A stretch of DNA of 55,636 bases from Asaia bogorensis (GTDB taxonomy: Bacteria; Pseudomonadota; Alphaproteobacteria; Acetobacterales; Acetobacteraceae), in NCBI GenBank assembly GCA_945897825.1, contig CAMDGX010000023.1, forward strand, positions 1 to 55,636, given 5' to 3'. Position 1 is the stretch's first letter; the number at the start of each line of letters is the position of its first letter. Below the pieces are notes generated by a model. It worked only from the letters and a program-made list of their open reading frames with translations. It did no database searches and was not told the DNA's origin. The position numbers and the translations under genes were made by a program. This document shows, one piece after another, positions 9,489-17,411 of the stretch.

Positions 9489-9683
9489 ATGCCGAAGCGC
9501 CCGACCGCCCGCCAATCTGAAGCTGGTATCCTGCCCGCCGTTGCACCGATCAGCGCACTGGTGCTGTGCGACCGCCTGATCCAGGTCGCCCAGGATGCCG
9601 ACCGTGCCGGCTACAGCCAGACCGCCGCCCATCTCGTGGCGCTGGTGGACCACATGTTCGATGGCCCGCCCCAGCGCCACTGA
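9489..9683 (+). CDS. Small hypothetical protein
   Basis: A 64-residue frame with protein-like composition: a helical ALVLCDRLIQVAQDADRAGYSQTAAHLVALVDHMF segment after a basic leader. I do not recognise a function, though short helical proteins of this kind are frequent in Acetobacteraceae. The region before it (9404-9488) contains a GC hairpin and an AGGAGG that is about 35 bases from this ATG, so the start is uncertain. The gene ends 10 bases before the convergent cupin gene. Confidence 0.5.
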   Translation: MPKRPTARQSEAGILPAVAPISALVLCDRLIQVAQDADRAGYSQTAAHLVALVDHMFDGPPQRH

Positions 9684-9693
9684 GCCTCGGCGT

Positions 9694-10026
9694 TCAGCCC
9701 TCGTACACCGCGTAGAACTTGCGGACCGGCTTCACCGTCTCCCACACGCCCTTGAATCCCTTGGGGATCACGAAGGTGTCGCCGGCGACATAGGTTTCCG
9801 CATGGCCGCTCTCGTCGGTCAGGCGCACCTCGCCTTCCAGAAGGGTGCACAGCTCGTCCTTGGTGTAGTTGATCTCGCCGCGGCCGGGCTGCGCCGCCCA
9901 GAAGCCGGTGCGGAACCCGTCGCGGGCATACCAGGTCTTGCTGGTCATGCGCTTGTCCGCGTCGGGCGCCGTGGATGCATCGAAGCGCAGGCTGCGGATG
10001 GTGGTGGTCATGGCATCGTTGGGCAT
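9694..10026 (-). CDS. Small cupin-domain protein (ureidoglycine aminohydrolase-like cupin fold)
   Basis: A 110-residue single-cupin protein. The barrel core is ARDGFRTGFWAAQPGRGEINYTKDELCTLLEGEVRLTDESG and YVAGDTFVIPKGFKGVWE, resembling the DUF861 cupin_3 group. These lack the usual double-His metal site, and none is obvious here. No substrate can be assigned. An AGGAG lies just before the ATG. It follows gloA on the same strand with a gap of 57 bases and may be the last gene of a lpxI-gloA-cupin unit. Confidence 0.8.
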   Translation of the reverse strand: MPNDAMTTTIRSLRFDASTAPDADKRMTSKTWYARDGFRTGFWAAQPGRGEINYTKDELCTLLEGEVRLTDESGHAETYVAGDTFVIPKGFKGVWETVKPVRKFYAVYEG

Positions 10027-10083
10027 GGTGGGCTCCTTGCGCGATGAACCGGCCCGGCACCGCGCCGGACCGGCCGCATCATG

Positions 10084-10479
10084 TCACGAACGCTGGATCA
10101 GTTCGATCTTGTAGCCGTCGGGGTCCTCGACGAAGGCGATCACGGTGGTGCCGAACTTCACCGGGCCTGGCTCGCGGGTGATCTTGGCGCCTGCCGCGCG
10201 CAGCCTCTCGCACCCGGCGTAGACATCCGGCATGCCGATGGCGAGGTGGCCGAAGCCGGTGCCGAGGTCGTATTTGTCGACGCCGTAGTTGTAGGTCAGC
10301 TCCAGCTCGGTCTGCTCCGGCCGGTCGGCATAGCCCAGGAAGGCCAGGGTATACTTGCCGTCCGGCACGTCGCGGCGGCGCAGCTCCGCCATGCCGAACA
10401 TGTCGCAATAGAACTTCACGCTGCGGTCCAGGTCACCGACGCGCAGCATGGTGTGCAGGTAGCGGAAGCCCTCGGCCAT
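10084..10479 (-). CDS. gloA: Lactoylglutathione lyase (glyoxalase I)
   Basis: A 131-residue cytosolic enzyme that isomerises the methylglyoxal-glutathione hemithioacetal. RYLHTMLRVGDLDRSVKFYCDMFGM carries the first metal ligand (His), ELELTYNYGVDKYDLGTGFGHLAI the Glu and His, and FVEDPDGYKIELIQR the final Glu, the classic four-ligand GloA pattern. Length is typical of the bacterial nickel-type enzyme. An AGGAG precedes the ATG. Its start is two bases from the lpxI stop, so the two genes are co-transcribed. Confidence 0.92.
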   Translation of the reverse strand: MAEGFRYLHTMLRVGDLDRSVKFYCDMFGMAELRRRDVPDGKYTLAFLGYADRPEQTELELTYNYGVDKYDLGTGFGHLAIGMPDVYAGCERLRAAGAKITREPGPVKFGTTVIAFVEDPDGYKIELIQRS

Positions 10480-10481
10480 CG

Positions 10482-11372
10482 TCAGTCTCCTGTCGGGATG
10501 GGGTGGTCGGGATCAAAACCCAGAAGAAAGATGCCGGCTTCGTCGGCCAGTGCAATGGCCTGCTCGCGCTCGGCCAGCAGCGTGCCGCCCGCCTCGAAGG
10601 CGATTCCGCGCAACCCGGCAGTCGCGGCCGCGCGCACGGTCTGCGCGCCGATGGTCGGCAGGTCGGCGCGCCGCTCCTGCCCCGGCTTGACCAGTTTGAC
10701 CAGCACGCCGCCCGCGCCCTCCCGCCGCAACGCGCCACAGCGCGCCAGCATGGCATCGGTGCCCTCGATCGCCTCGACCGCCAGCACCAGCCCCAGCTGC
10801 ACCACGCAGCCCTGGCCGACATCCACCTCGCCCAGCCTGCGGGCGACCGCAACGCCGCGCGCGATGTCTGCCAGCGCCTGCGCGTCCGGCCCGGTGCGGG
10901 TCAGCAGCCCCTGCGGCCCCAGCACCTCGCGCATCACGTCGTGCGCGCCGATCACGTTGAAGCCCAGATCGCCCAGCACCTTGATCACCGCGCGCAGCAG
11001 CCCGTCATCGCCGGCGAAGGCCGCCCGGCCGATCCGCGCGAGCAGCTTCGCGCCCTCCGCATCGGGCCGCAGGTCGAAGAAGCCGGGCCGGCGCACCGTA
11101 CCCACCAGCACCAGGTCGCGCACGCCGTGGCCGCGCAGCAGCTCCACGATCCGCCCCGCCGCCCCGAACCGCGCCATCGCGTGCGGATAGGCAGCCAGCG
11201 CGGCCGGCTGGGCGAAGCCTTCCAGCCCCAGCAGGAACACACCCCGCCCCGCCGCCCGCGCCGCCTCCGCCACGCGCAACGGCATCGGCCCGCCCCCGGC
11301 GATGATGCCGAGCGTGCCCCGTCCCGCGCCGTCCTGACCTGCCGCGTCACCGTCGCGTGCTTCGTTGCCCAT
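10482..11372 (-). CDS. lpxI: UDP-2,3-diacylglucosamine pyrophosphatase LpxI
   Basis: A 296-residue protein of the LpxI (DUF1009) family, which hydrolyses UDP-2,3-diacylglucosamine to lipid X in lipid A synthesis and replaces LpxH in alphaproteobacteria. Signature blocks are LGIIAGGGPMPLRVAEAARAAG, LVLVGTVRRPGFFDLRPD, GDDGLLRAVIKVLGDLGFNVIGAHDV and KPGQERRADLPTIGAQTV, the last holding the catalytic Asp. I choose ATG 11372, preceded by AGGAAGG at good spacing; the open frame extends further but is not protein-like. Unusually for alphaproteobacteria it is not beside lpxA or lpxB; the partner is gloA. Confidence 0.93.
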   Translation of the reverse strand: MGNEARDGDAAGQDGAGRGTLGIIAGGGPMPLRVAEAARAAGRGVFLLGLEGFAQPAALAAYPHAMARFGAAGRIVELLRGHGVRDLVLVGTVRRPGFFDLRPDAEGAKLLARIGRAAFAGDDGLLRAVIKVLGDLGFNVIGAHDVMREVLGPQGLLTRTGPDAQALADIARGVAVARRLGEVDVGQGCVVQLGLVLAVEAIEGTDAMLARCGALRREGAGGVLVKLVKPGQERRADLPTIGAQTVRAAATAGLRGIAFEAGGTLLAEREQAIALADEAGIFLLGFDPDHPIPTGD

Positions 11373-11484
11373 GGCGCCTTCCTGCCGCATGCCCCGCGCA
11401 AGCGCCAGCCCCCACCGCCCATGCGGTTGACGTGCCCGCACGCCCTTGCCACGGTCGTCACGACACACCAGCGCATTGGATTCC

Positions 11485-12528
11485 ATGTCCTCCACCACCA
11501 CAACCTCGTTCGCCGGCACGGCCCGCACCCTTCTGCCGGGCATCCTACTGTGCGTGGCGGTCACCGCCGCTGCGATGGCGCTGACCTGGCTGGAGGTCCA
11601 GCTGCTCGGCCGAGCCTGGGTGGAAGGCATCGTCATCGCCATCCTGCTCGGAACGCTCATCCGCAGCGTCTGGACGCCGCCCAAGTCACTGCAGGCCGGG
11701 ATCGGCTATGCCGGCAAGCAGATGCTCGAATTCGCCGTGGTGCTGCTCGGCGCCTCGGTCAGCGCCGTGACCATCGTCGCCGCCGGTCCGGTGCTGATGC
11801 TCAGCGTGATCCTCGTCGTCGCCGGCGCGCTGACGGCCAGCTTCCTGATCGGCCGCGCGCTCGGCCTGCCGGCGCGCATGGCAACCCTGATCGCCAGCGG
11901 CAACGCCATCTGCGGCAACTCCGCCATCGCCGCCGTCGCCCCGGTGATCGGCGCGAGCCAGGCCGACGTCGCCGCCTCCATCGCCTTCACCGCAGTGCTC
12001 GGCGTCGCCACCGTCATCACACTGCCGCTGGTGATGGATCTGCTGGGCCTCACGATCACGCAATACGGCGCGCTGGCCGGCATGACGGTGTACGCAGTTC
12101 CGCAGGTGCTCGCGGCCACGGTGCCGGTCGGGCAGGAAGCGGTCGAGATGGGCACGCTAGTCAAGCTCGTGCGCGTGCTGATGCTCGGCCCGGTCTGCGT
12201 GGTGCTGGCGCTGATCGTCCACCGGATCGGTCAGAAGGCCGGCGGCACGGCGAAGCTCGGCTTCTCCAAGATGGTGCCGTGGTTCATCATCGGCTTCCTC
12301 GGGATGCTGCTGGTGCGATCGCTGGGGCTGATCCCCGACATCCTGCTCGACCCCGTGAGGCTCGCGGCCGGCGCCCTGACCACCATCGCCATGGCCGCCC
12401 TCGGCCTGGGTGTCGACGTGCGCGTGGTCGCCCGTGCCGGCGGGCGCGTGACGGCAGCGGTCACCTGCTCGCTGGTGATGCTCGCGGTGATCAGCGTCGT
12501 GCTCATCCGGGTGCTGGGCGTCGCCTGA
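11485..12528 (+). CDS. YeiH/UPF0324-family membrane permease (putative sulfate exporter type)
   Basis: A 347-residue inner-membrane protein with about ten hydrophobic helices. The family pattern is visible in LLGRAWVEGIVIAILLGTLIRSVW, LEFAVVLLGASVSAVTI, LIASGNAICGNSAIAAVAPVIGA and GALAGMTVYAVPQVLAATVPVG, as in YeiH. Relatives have been linked to sulfate or sulfonate-derived anion export, but the substrate is not established. The gene is divergent from lpxI, with 112 bases between them that may hold both promoters. ATG 11485 is preferred over an earlier in-frame ATG at 11446. Confidence 0.85.
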   Translation: MSSTTTTSFAGTARTLLPGILLCVAVTAAAMALTWLEVQLLGRAWVEGIVIAILLGTLIRSVWTPPKSLQAGIGYAGKQMLEFAVVLLGASVSAVTIVAAGPVLMLSVILVVAGALTASFLIGRALGLPARMATLIASGNAICGNSAIAAVAPVIGASQADVAASIAFTAVLGVATVITLPLVMDLLGLTITQYGALAGMTVYAVPQVLAATVPVGQEAVEMGTLVKLVRVLMLGPVCVVLALIVHRIGQKAGGTAKLGFSKMVPWFIIGFLGMLLVRSLGLIPDILLDPVRLAAGALTTIAMAALGLGVDVRVVARAGGRVTAAVTCSLVMLAVISVVLIRVLGVA

Positions 12529-12610
12529 GGCGCGGCGCAAACGACAGGCTGCCTTTCCCGCGCGATCCTGTATGATCTCCTCAAACAAACGATTCCGCAG
12601 GGGGCTGAAC

Positions 12611-13834
12611 ATGACCGAAACCAATTCCCGTGGCCTGGGCCGGCTCACGCGTCGCGGGGCCCTGGTCGCCGGCGCCGCCACGCTGGCAATGCCACGCATC
12701 GGCGGGGCGCAACCCGCCGCGGTCAAGATCGGCGTCATCCATCCGGTGACCGGCGCGCTCGCCTTCTCCGGCTCGCAGTGCCGCCTGGGCGCCACCATGG
12801 CGATCGCCGACATCAATGCGGCCGGCGGCATCAAGGCGATGGGCGGCGCGAAGCTGGAGGCGTTGCTCGGCGACGCGCAAGGCCGCGCCGAGATCGCAGC
12901 ATCCCTGGTCGACCAGATGGCCGAGGCCGGTGCCTCCGGCTTCACCGGCTGCTTCGCCTCCCCGCTCGGGCTTGCGGCCACCACGGCGGCGGCGAAATAC
13001 AACATCCCGTTCTCGATCGACTCGGGCATCGTGGACGCCATCACCACGCGCGGCCTCAAGAACGTCTTCCGCCTGTTCCCCAACCTGTCGATGACCATCG
13101 GCGGCGCCATGCCGGCACTCGATGCCATCAACAAGAAGGCCGGCTCCCCGGCCAAGACCGCCGTCGTGGTGCATGAGGACGGCGAGTTCGGCACCAACAC
13201 CGCCAAGCAGCAGGCCGCGGCGCTTGCCGGCATCGGCATCAAGGCGCTGGAACTGCTGCCGCACGCCACGCCGACGCGCGACTTCACCAACATCGTGTTG
13301 AAGATCAAGGCGCTGAAGCCCGATCTGGTGATGATCACCAACTACCAGAACGAATACGCCCTGCTCTCGCGCACACTGGTGCAGCAGCGCGTCGACCTCG
13401 TCGGCACCTATTCCATCCTCGGCGGCGGCTTCAACCTGAAATTCGCCAAGGAGGCCCCGACCGTCGCCGAGAACATGATGGACTTCAACCACTGGTACAG
13501 CGTGAAGGACCCCCGCTCGGCCGCCTTCCGCAAGCGCGTGGAAGACAGCAACAACATCATCACCTTCGAGGTGATCTTCGGCTATTTCGCCATCAAGCTG
13601 CTCGCCGATGCCTGGGAGCGTGCCGGAAGCTCGGACAAGGAAAAGACGATCGAGGCGCTGAACACCTCCACCTTCAGCGACCACTTCATGCCCTACGGCC
13701 CGACCAAGTTCGTCAACGGCCAGAACACCGGCAGCCAGGCCGTGGCACTCCAGATACAGAAGGGCGACATGGAGGTGGTGTGGCCCGACCCCTTCGCGAG
13801 CAAGCCGCCCGTCTTCCCGCGGCCGAAGGCCTAG
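12611..13834 (+). CDS. livK: Periplasmic substrate-binding protein of a branched-chain amino acid-type ABC transporter
   Basis: A 407-residue type I binding protein. The N-terminus has a twin-arginine-like leader (RLTRRGALVAGAATLAMPRIGGAQP), so it is probably exported folded to the periplasm. The mature part starts VKIGVIHPVTGALAFSG, the usual Leu/Ile/Val-family ligand-binding entry, and continues with DINAAGGIKAMGGAKLE and GEFGTNTAKQQAAAL. A GGGGG lies near the ATG. It heads an operon with two permeases, two ATPases and an M20 peptidase. The real ligand could be an amino acid, an amide or a short peptide; the family is broad. Confidence 0.88.
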   Translation: MTETNSRGLGRLTRRGALVAGAATLAMPRIGGAQPAAVKIGVIHPVTGALAFSGSQCRLGATMAIADINAAGGIKAMGGAKLEALLGDAQGRAEIAASLVDQMAEAGASGFTGCFASPLGLAATTAAAKYNIPFSIDSGIVDAITTRGLKNVFRLFPNLSMTIGGAMPALDAINKKAGSPAKTAVVVHEDGEFGTNTAKQQAAALAGIGIKALELLPHATPTRDFTNIVLKIKALKPDLVMITNYQNEYALLSRTLVQQRVDLVGTYSILGGGFNLKFAKEAPTVAENMMDFNHWYSVKDPRSAAFRKRVEDSNNIITFEVIFGYFAIKLLADAWERAGSSDKEKTIEALNTSTFSDHFMPYGPTKFVNGQNTGSQAVALQIQKGDMEVVWPDPFASKPPVFPRPKA

Positions 13835-13895
13835 GCTTGTCGCACCATCCCCGCCCCCCGGCCGCGCCGGCTTGGGGGCGTCCGGCCCGCATCGC

Positions 13896-14765
13896 ATGAG
13901 TGCCGAAATCCTCCTCGCCGCCCTGGTCAACGGGGTGCTGACGGGCGGCGTCTATGCGCTGGTCGCCCTCGGCCTCACGCTGATCTACGGCGTGCTGCAC
14001 ATCGTGAACTTCGCCCACGGCTCGCTGCTGATGGTCGGCATGTTCGCCGCCTACATGATGGCGACCAGGCTCGGCATCGACCCCTATCTGGGCCTGCCCC
14101 TGGTCGCCGCCTTCATGGGCGGGCTGGGCTGGCTGCTCTACCGCTTCGTCATCGGCCCGGTCTCGCGCGGCGAGGACCGGGCGATCCTGCTCGCCACCCT
14201 CGGGCTGGCCGTCGTGCTGGACAACCTTGCCCTGGTCCTGTTCACCGGCGACACCCGCCAGCTCGAAACCGACCTCACCTTCACCATGGCGGAGGTCGGC
14301 CCGCTGCTGCTCTCGGTGCCGCGGCTGATCAGCTTCTCCGTCTCGCTTGCCCTGGCCGGGTTGCTCTGGGCCTTCATGGCGCTGACCGACACCGGTCGCG
14401 CCATCCGTGCCGTCGCCAAGGAACCGGAGGGCGCCAAGCTGATGGGCATCCGCCCGGAGCGCATCTTCGCGCTGGCCTACGCCATCGGCATCGCCTGCCT
14501 CGGTGCGGCCGCGTGCCTGCTGCTGCCGAGCTTCTACGTCTCGCCCTATGTCGGCAACGTGTTCGTGCTGGTCGCCTTCACCATCGTCGTCCTCGGCGGC
14601 ATGGGCAGTTTCCCCGGCGCCATGGTCGGCGGCCTGCTGATCGGCGTGACGGAAAGCCTCGGGGGTCTCTACCTGGGCGAGAGCCTCGGCCCCATCGGCA
14701 TCTCGGCGGTGTTCATCGCCGTGCTGCTGCTGCGGCCGACCGGGCTGTTCGGCGCGGTGCGATAG
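13896..14765 (+). CDS. livH: Branched-chain amino acid-type ABC transporter permease LivH
   Basis: A 289-residue inner-membrane permease of about eight helices. LAALVNGVLTGGVYALVALGLTLIYGVLHIVNFAHGSLLMVGMFAAY is the LivH hallmark, and MALTDTGRAIRAVAKEPEGAKLMGI is the cytoplasmic coupling loop to the ATPases. FTIVVLGGMGSFPGAMVGGLLIGVTESLGG follows near the C-terminus. It starts 61 bases after livK and is followed, after a strong AGGAGG, by a small gene. Confidence 0.92.
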   Translation: MSAEILLAALVNGVLTGGVYALVALGLTLIYGVLHIVNFAHGSLLMVGMFAAYMMATRLGIDPYLGLPLVAAFMGGLGWLLYRFVIGPVSRGEDRAILLATLGLAVVLDNLALVLFTGDTRQLETDLTFTMAEVGPLLLSVPRLISFSVSLALAGLLWAFMALTDTGRAIRAVAKEPEGAKLMGIRPERIFALAYAIGIACLGAAACLLLPSFYVSPYVGNVFVLVAFTIVVLGGMGSFPGAMVGGLLIGVTESLGGLYLGESLGPIGISAVFIAVLLLRPTGLFGAVR

Positions 14766-14774
14766 GAGGCGCGC

Positions 14775-15044
14775 ATGGAAACGGAGATCGCCGGCTTTCA
14801 CCCCCTCGCCGTCGCGCTGCTGAGCGCACTGACCGCCGCCTTCCTCATCAAGGGCGTGCTGCCGCGCATCCGCCGCAAACCCGACGACGGCAGCGCCCAG
14901 GACCTGGAACGCCGCCTGCGCGCCGCGATCCCCGACCCGGCGGCGCGCGAACGCCTGTTGCAGGACGCGCTGCGCCGCACCGGCGGCAACCGCGCACGCG
15001 CCATCCGCATCGTGCTCGACGATCTGGCCGGGGACCGCCGATGA
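14775..15044 (+). CDS. Small single-span membrane protein inside the liv operon, function unknown
   Basis: An 89-residue protein encoded between the two permease genes. A hydrophobic segment (LAVALLSALTAAFLIKGVLP) near the N-terminus is followed by a charged cytoplasmic-looking tail with DLERRLRAAIPDPAARERLLQDALRRTGG and IRIVLDDLAG. The coding case is good: AGGAGG sits eight bases before ATG 14775 and the stop overlaps the livM start (ATGA). I know no family with certainty. It may be an accessory subunit of the transporter or an assembly factor. Confidence 0.75.
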   Translation: METEIAGFHPLAVALLSALTAAFLIKGVLPRIRRKPDDGSAQDLERRLRAAIPDPAARERLLQDALRRTGGNRARAIRIVLDDLAGDRR

Positions 15045-15979
15045 CCCTGCGGTTCGTGCCGCCCATCGCCTTTGCGATCCTGATCCTGCTGCCGTTCACC
15101 TTCGGCTCGCAGTTCCTGGTCAACCTCGCGATGCTCACCGCCATGTCCGCCTTCATCGGCCAAGCCTGGAACATCGCCGGCGGCTTCGGCGGGCTGACCA
15201 GCTTCGGCCACACCGTGTTCTTCGGCATCGGCGCCTACACCGCCGCCATCCTGGCCACGCGCTACGGCATCTCGGCTTGGTTCGCCCTGCCCCTGGCCGC
15301 CCTGCTCGGCGCCGCGACCGGTGCGGTGATCGGCTTTGCCTCGTTCCGCGCCGGCCTGCGCGGCTCCTACTTCGCGCTGGTGACGCTGGCCTTCGCCGAA
15401 GCATTCCGCGTGCTCGCCACCGCCAGCGAATTCACCCGCGGTGGCCAGGGCATCAACGTGCCGCTCGCTCTGGGCCTCGCCAATTTCCAGTTCGCCGACC
15501 GCCGCGCGACCTACGCCATCATCGTGTCCCTCCTGCTGCTGTCCATGGCGGTGGCCGTCTGGCTGCGCCGCTCCCGCTTCGGCGCCCGCCTCATGGCCGT
15601 GCGCGAGAACGAGGACGCCGCGGCGGCGCTGGGCATCGACATCGTCCGCACCAAGACCGCCGCCTTCGCCCTCTCCGGCGGCCTCGCCTCCCTCGGCGGC
15701 GTCGTCTATTGCCAGACCTACCTGTTCGTCGACCCGCTGATCGCCTTCGGCGTCGAACGCAGCGTCGAGATGCTGCTGGTCGCCATGATCGGCGGCGCCG
15801 GCACCATCTGGGGCCCCGTCCTCGGTGCACTGGCGCTCCATCTCGTTGCTGATACGGCGCGCAGCTTCATCTCCACCCCCGGCTTCGCGCCGATGCTCTA
15901 CGGCATCATGCTGCTGGTCATCGTCGGCCTGCTGCCCGGCGGCATCGCCAGCCTGGCTGGAAGGTTCCGTCGTGCTTGA
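15041..15979 (+). CDS. livM: Branched-chain amino acid-type ABC transporter permease LivM
   Basis: A 312-residue permease with about eight to ten helices. SAFIGQAWNIAGGFGGLTSFGHTVFFGIGAYTAAIL is the LivM signature, and RFGARLMAVRENEDAAAALGIDIVRTKTAAF is the coupling loop that contacts the ATPases. MIGGAGTIWGPVLGALAL follows near the C-terminus. It pairs with LivH in a heterodimeric channel. It overlaps the small upstream gene by four bases and livG by eight. Confidence 0.92.
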   Translation: MTLRFVPPIAFAILILLPFTFGSQFLVNLAMLTAMSAFIGQAWNIAGGFGGLTSFGHTVFFGIGAYTAAILATRYGISAWFALPLAALLGAATGAVIGFASFRAGLRGSYFALVTLAFAEAFRVLATASEFTRGGQGINVPLALGLANFQFADRRATYAIIVSLLLLSMAVAVWLRRSRFGARLMAVRENEDAAAALGIDIVRTKTAAFALSGGLASLGGVVYCQTYLFVDPLIAFGVERSVEMLLVAMIGGAGTIWGPVLGALALHLVADTARSFISTPGFAPMLYGIMLLVIVGLLPGGIASLAGRFRRA

Positions 15980-16706
15980 GGTCACCGCGATTTCCAAGCG
16001 CTTCGGCGGCCTGCAGGCGGTGCGCGACGTGTCGCTCAGCGTGCCCGAAGGCTCCATCACCGCGCTGATCGGCCCGAACGGCGCCGGCAAGACCACCACC
16101 TTCGCCATGATCGCCGGCTTCATCCGCCCCGATTCCGGCACCGTCCGCTTCCTCGGCCACGACGTTACCGCCATGCGCCCGGACCGCATCGCGGCCCTCG
16201 GCATGGTGCGCACCTTCCAGATCACCCAGCCCTTCGCCGGCCTGTCGGTGATGGAGAACATCCGCATCGGCGCCTTCCTGCGTGACGCCAGCCCCGCCGC
16301 CGCCGAGGCCCATGCCCGCGCGATCGGCACACGCCTCGGCCTCGGCCCGGTGCTCGACCGCCCCGCCGCCGGCCTCACCGTCGCCGCCCGCAAGCGCCTC
16401 GAAGTCGCCCGCGCGCTCGCCACCCAGCCCAGGCTGCTGCTGCTCGACGAGGTGATGGCCGGCCTCAACCCCTCCGAGCTCGGCGAGATCGTCGCCATGA
16501 TCCGCGACGTGCGCGACGGCGGCGTCACCATCCTGCTGATCGAGCACATCATGGCCGCCGTCGCCGCGCTGGCGGAGGACGTCCACGTGCTGGCCGAAGG
16601 CGCCCTGATCGCCCGCGGCACCCCGCGCGAAATCGCCGAGGACAAGCGCGTGGTCGAAGCCTATCTCGGCCATGGTGCCGCCGAACGGATGGCCCGCCAT
16701 GCTTGA
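15972..16706 (+). CDS. livG: ABC transporter ATP-binding protein LivG, with divergent signature motif
   Basis: A 244-residue ATPase. Walker A is GPNGAGKTTT, the Q-loop region is MVRTFQITQPFAGLSVMENI, Walker B is LLLLDEVMAGLNPSE, and the switch His is in LLIEHIM. The usual LSGGQ signature is replaced by LTVAARKRLEVARAL; the family more often has LSYGQQRRLEIARAL. The same kind of change occurs in a subgroup of LivG proteins and need not abolish function. Translation probably starts at GTG 15972, inside the end of livM. Confidence 0.88.
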   Translation: MLEVTAISKRFGGLQAVRDVSLSVPEGSITALIGPNGAGKTTTFAMIAGFIRPDSGTVRFLGHDVTAMRPDRIAALGMVRTFQITQPFAGLSVMENIRIGAFLRDASPAAAEAHARAIGTRLGLGPVLDRPAAGLTVAARKRLEVARALATQPRLLLLDEVMAGLNPSELGEIVAMIRDVRDGGVTILLIEHIMAAVAALAEDVHVLAEGALIARGTPREIAEDKRVVEAYLGHGAAERMARHA

Positions 16707-17400
16707 GGTGACCGACCTCCACGCCGGCTACGGCCCGTTCGAGGTGCTGCACGGCCTCTCGCTGAACGTCGCCGCCGGCGAGATCGTCGCCGTCCTCGGC
16801 GCCAACGGCGTCGGGAAGACCACGCTCAACCGCGCCCTCTCCGGCGTCATCCCCGCCCGCAGCGGCCGCATCCGCTTCGACGGCGCGGACATCACCGGCA
16901 CCGGCTACGACGCCATCGTGAAAGCCGGCCTCATCCACGTGCCCGAAGGGCGAAAAATCTTCCCCAACCTCTCGGTGCGCGACAACCTCCTGCTCGGCGC
17001 CTGGCTGCGCGGCCGGTCCGAACGCGCCCGCAATCTCGACGAAGTGCTCACCCTCTTCCCCCGCTTGCGCGAACGCCTGGCGCAGTTCGCCGGCTCCATG
17101 AGCGGCGGCGAGCAGCAGATGCTGGCGATCGGCCGCGGCCTGATGGCCCAGCCGCGCCTGCTGATCCTCGACGAACCCTCGCTCGGCCTCTCCCCGCTGC
17201 TCACCGAGGAGGTATTTGCCCTGATCGCCCGCCTGCACGCCGACGGAATGTCGATCCTGCTGGTGGAGCAGAACGTGGTGCAGTCGCTGGCCATTGCGCA
17301 GCGCGCCTACGTGGTCGAGCATGGCCGCATCGCGCTCTCGGGCCCCGCCGCCGACCTGGCCGAGGACCCGCGCCTGCGCGCCGCCTATCTTGGATTGTGA
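16699..17400 (+). CDS. livF: ABC transporter ATP-binding protein LivF
   Basis: A 233-residue ATPase. Walker A is GANGVGKTTL, the LivF-specific VPEGRKIFPNLSVRDNLLLG follows, the signature is the canonical MSGGEQQMLAIGRGL, Walker B is LLILDEPSLGLSP, and the switch His position reads LLVEQNV (Gln, as usual in LivF). It forms the heterodimer with LivG. The ATG at 16699 overlaps the livG end by eight bases, and the gene runs directly into the M20 peptidase. Confidence 0.93.
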   Translation: MLEVTDLHAGYGPFEVLHGLSLNVAAGEIVAVLGANGVGKTTLNRALSGVIPARSGRIRFDGADITGTGYDAIVKAGLIHVPEGRKIFPNLSVRDNLLLGAWLRGRSERARNLDEVLTLFPRLRERLAQFAGSMSGGEQQMLAIGRGLMAQPRLLILDEPSLGLSPLLTEEVFALIARLHADGMSILLVEQNVVQSLAIAQRAYVVEHGRIALSGPAADLAEDPRLRAAYLGL

Positions 17401-17411
17401 GGAAGACCCTG

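Noticed and set aside
9450-9579. GTG frame after AGGAGG at 9450 (VARPRVKARK...)
   Set aside because: The translation is Arg/Cys-rich and not protein-like; the overlapping frame at 9489 is better.
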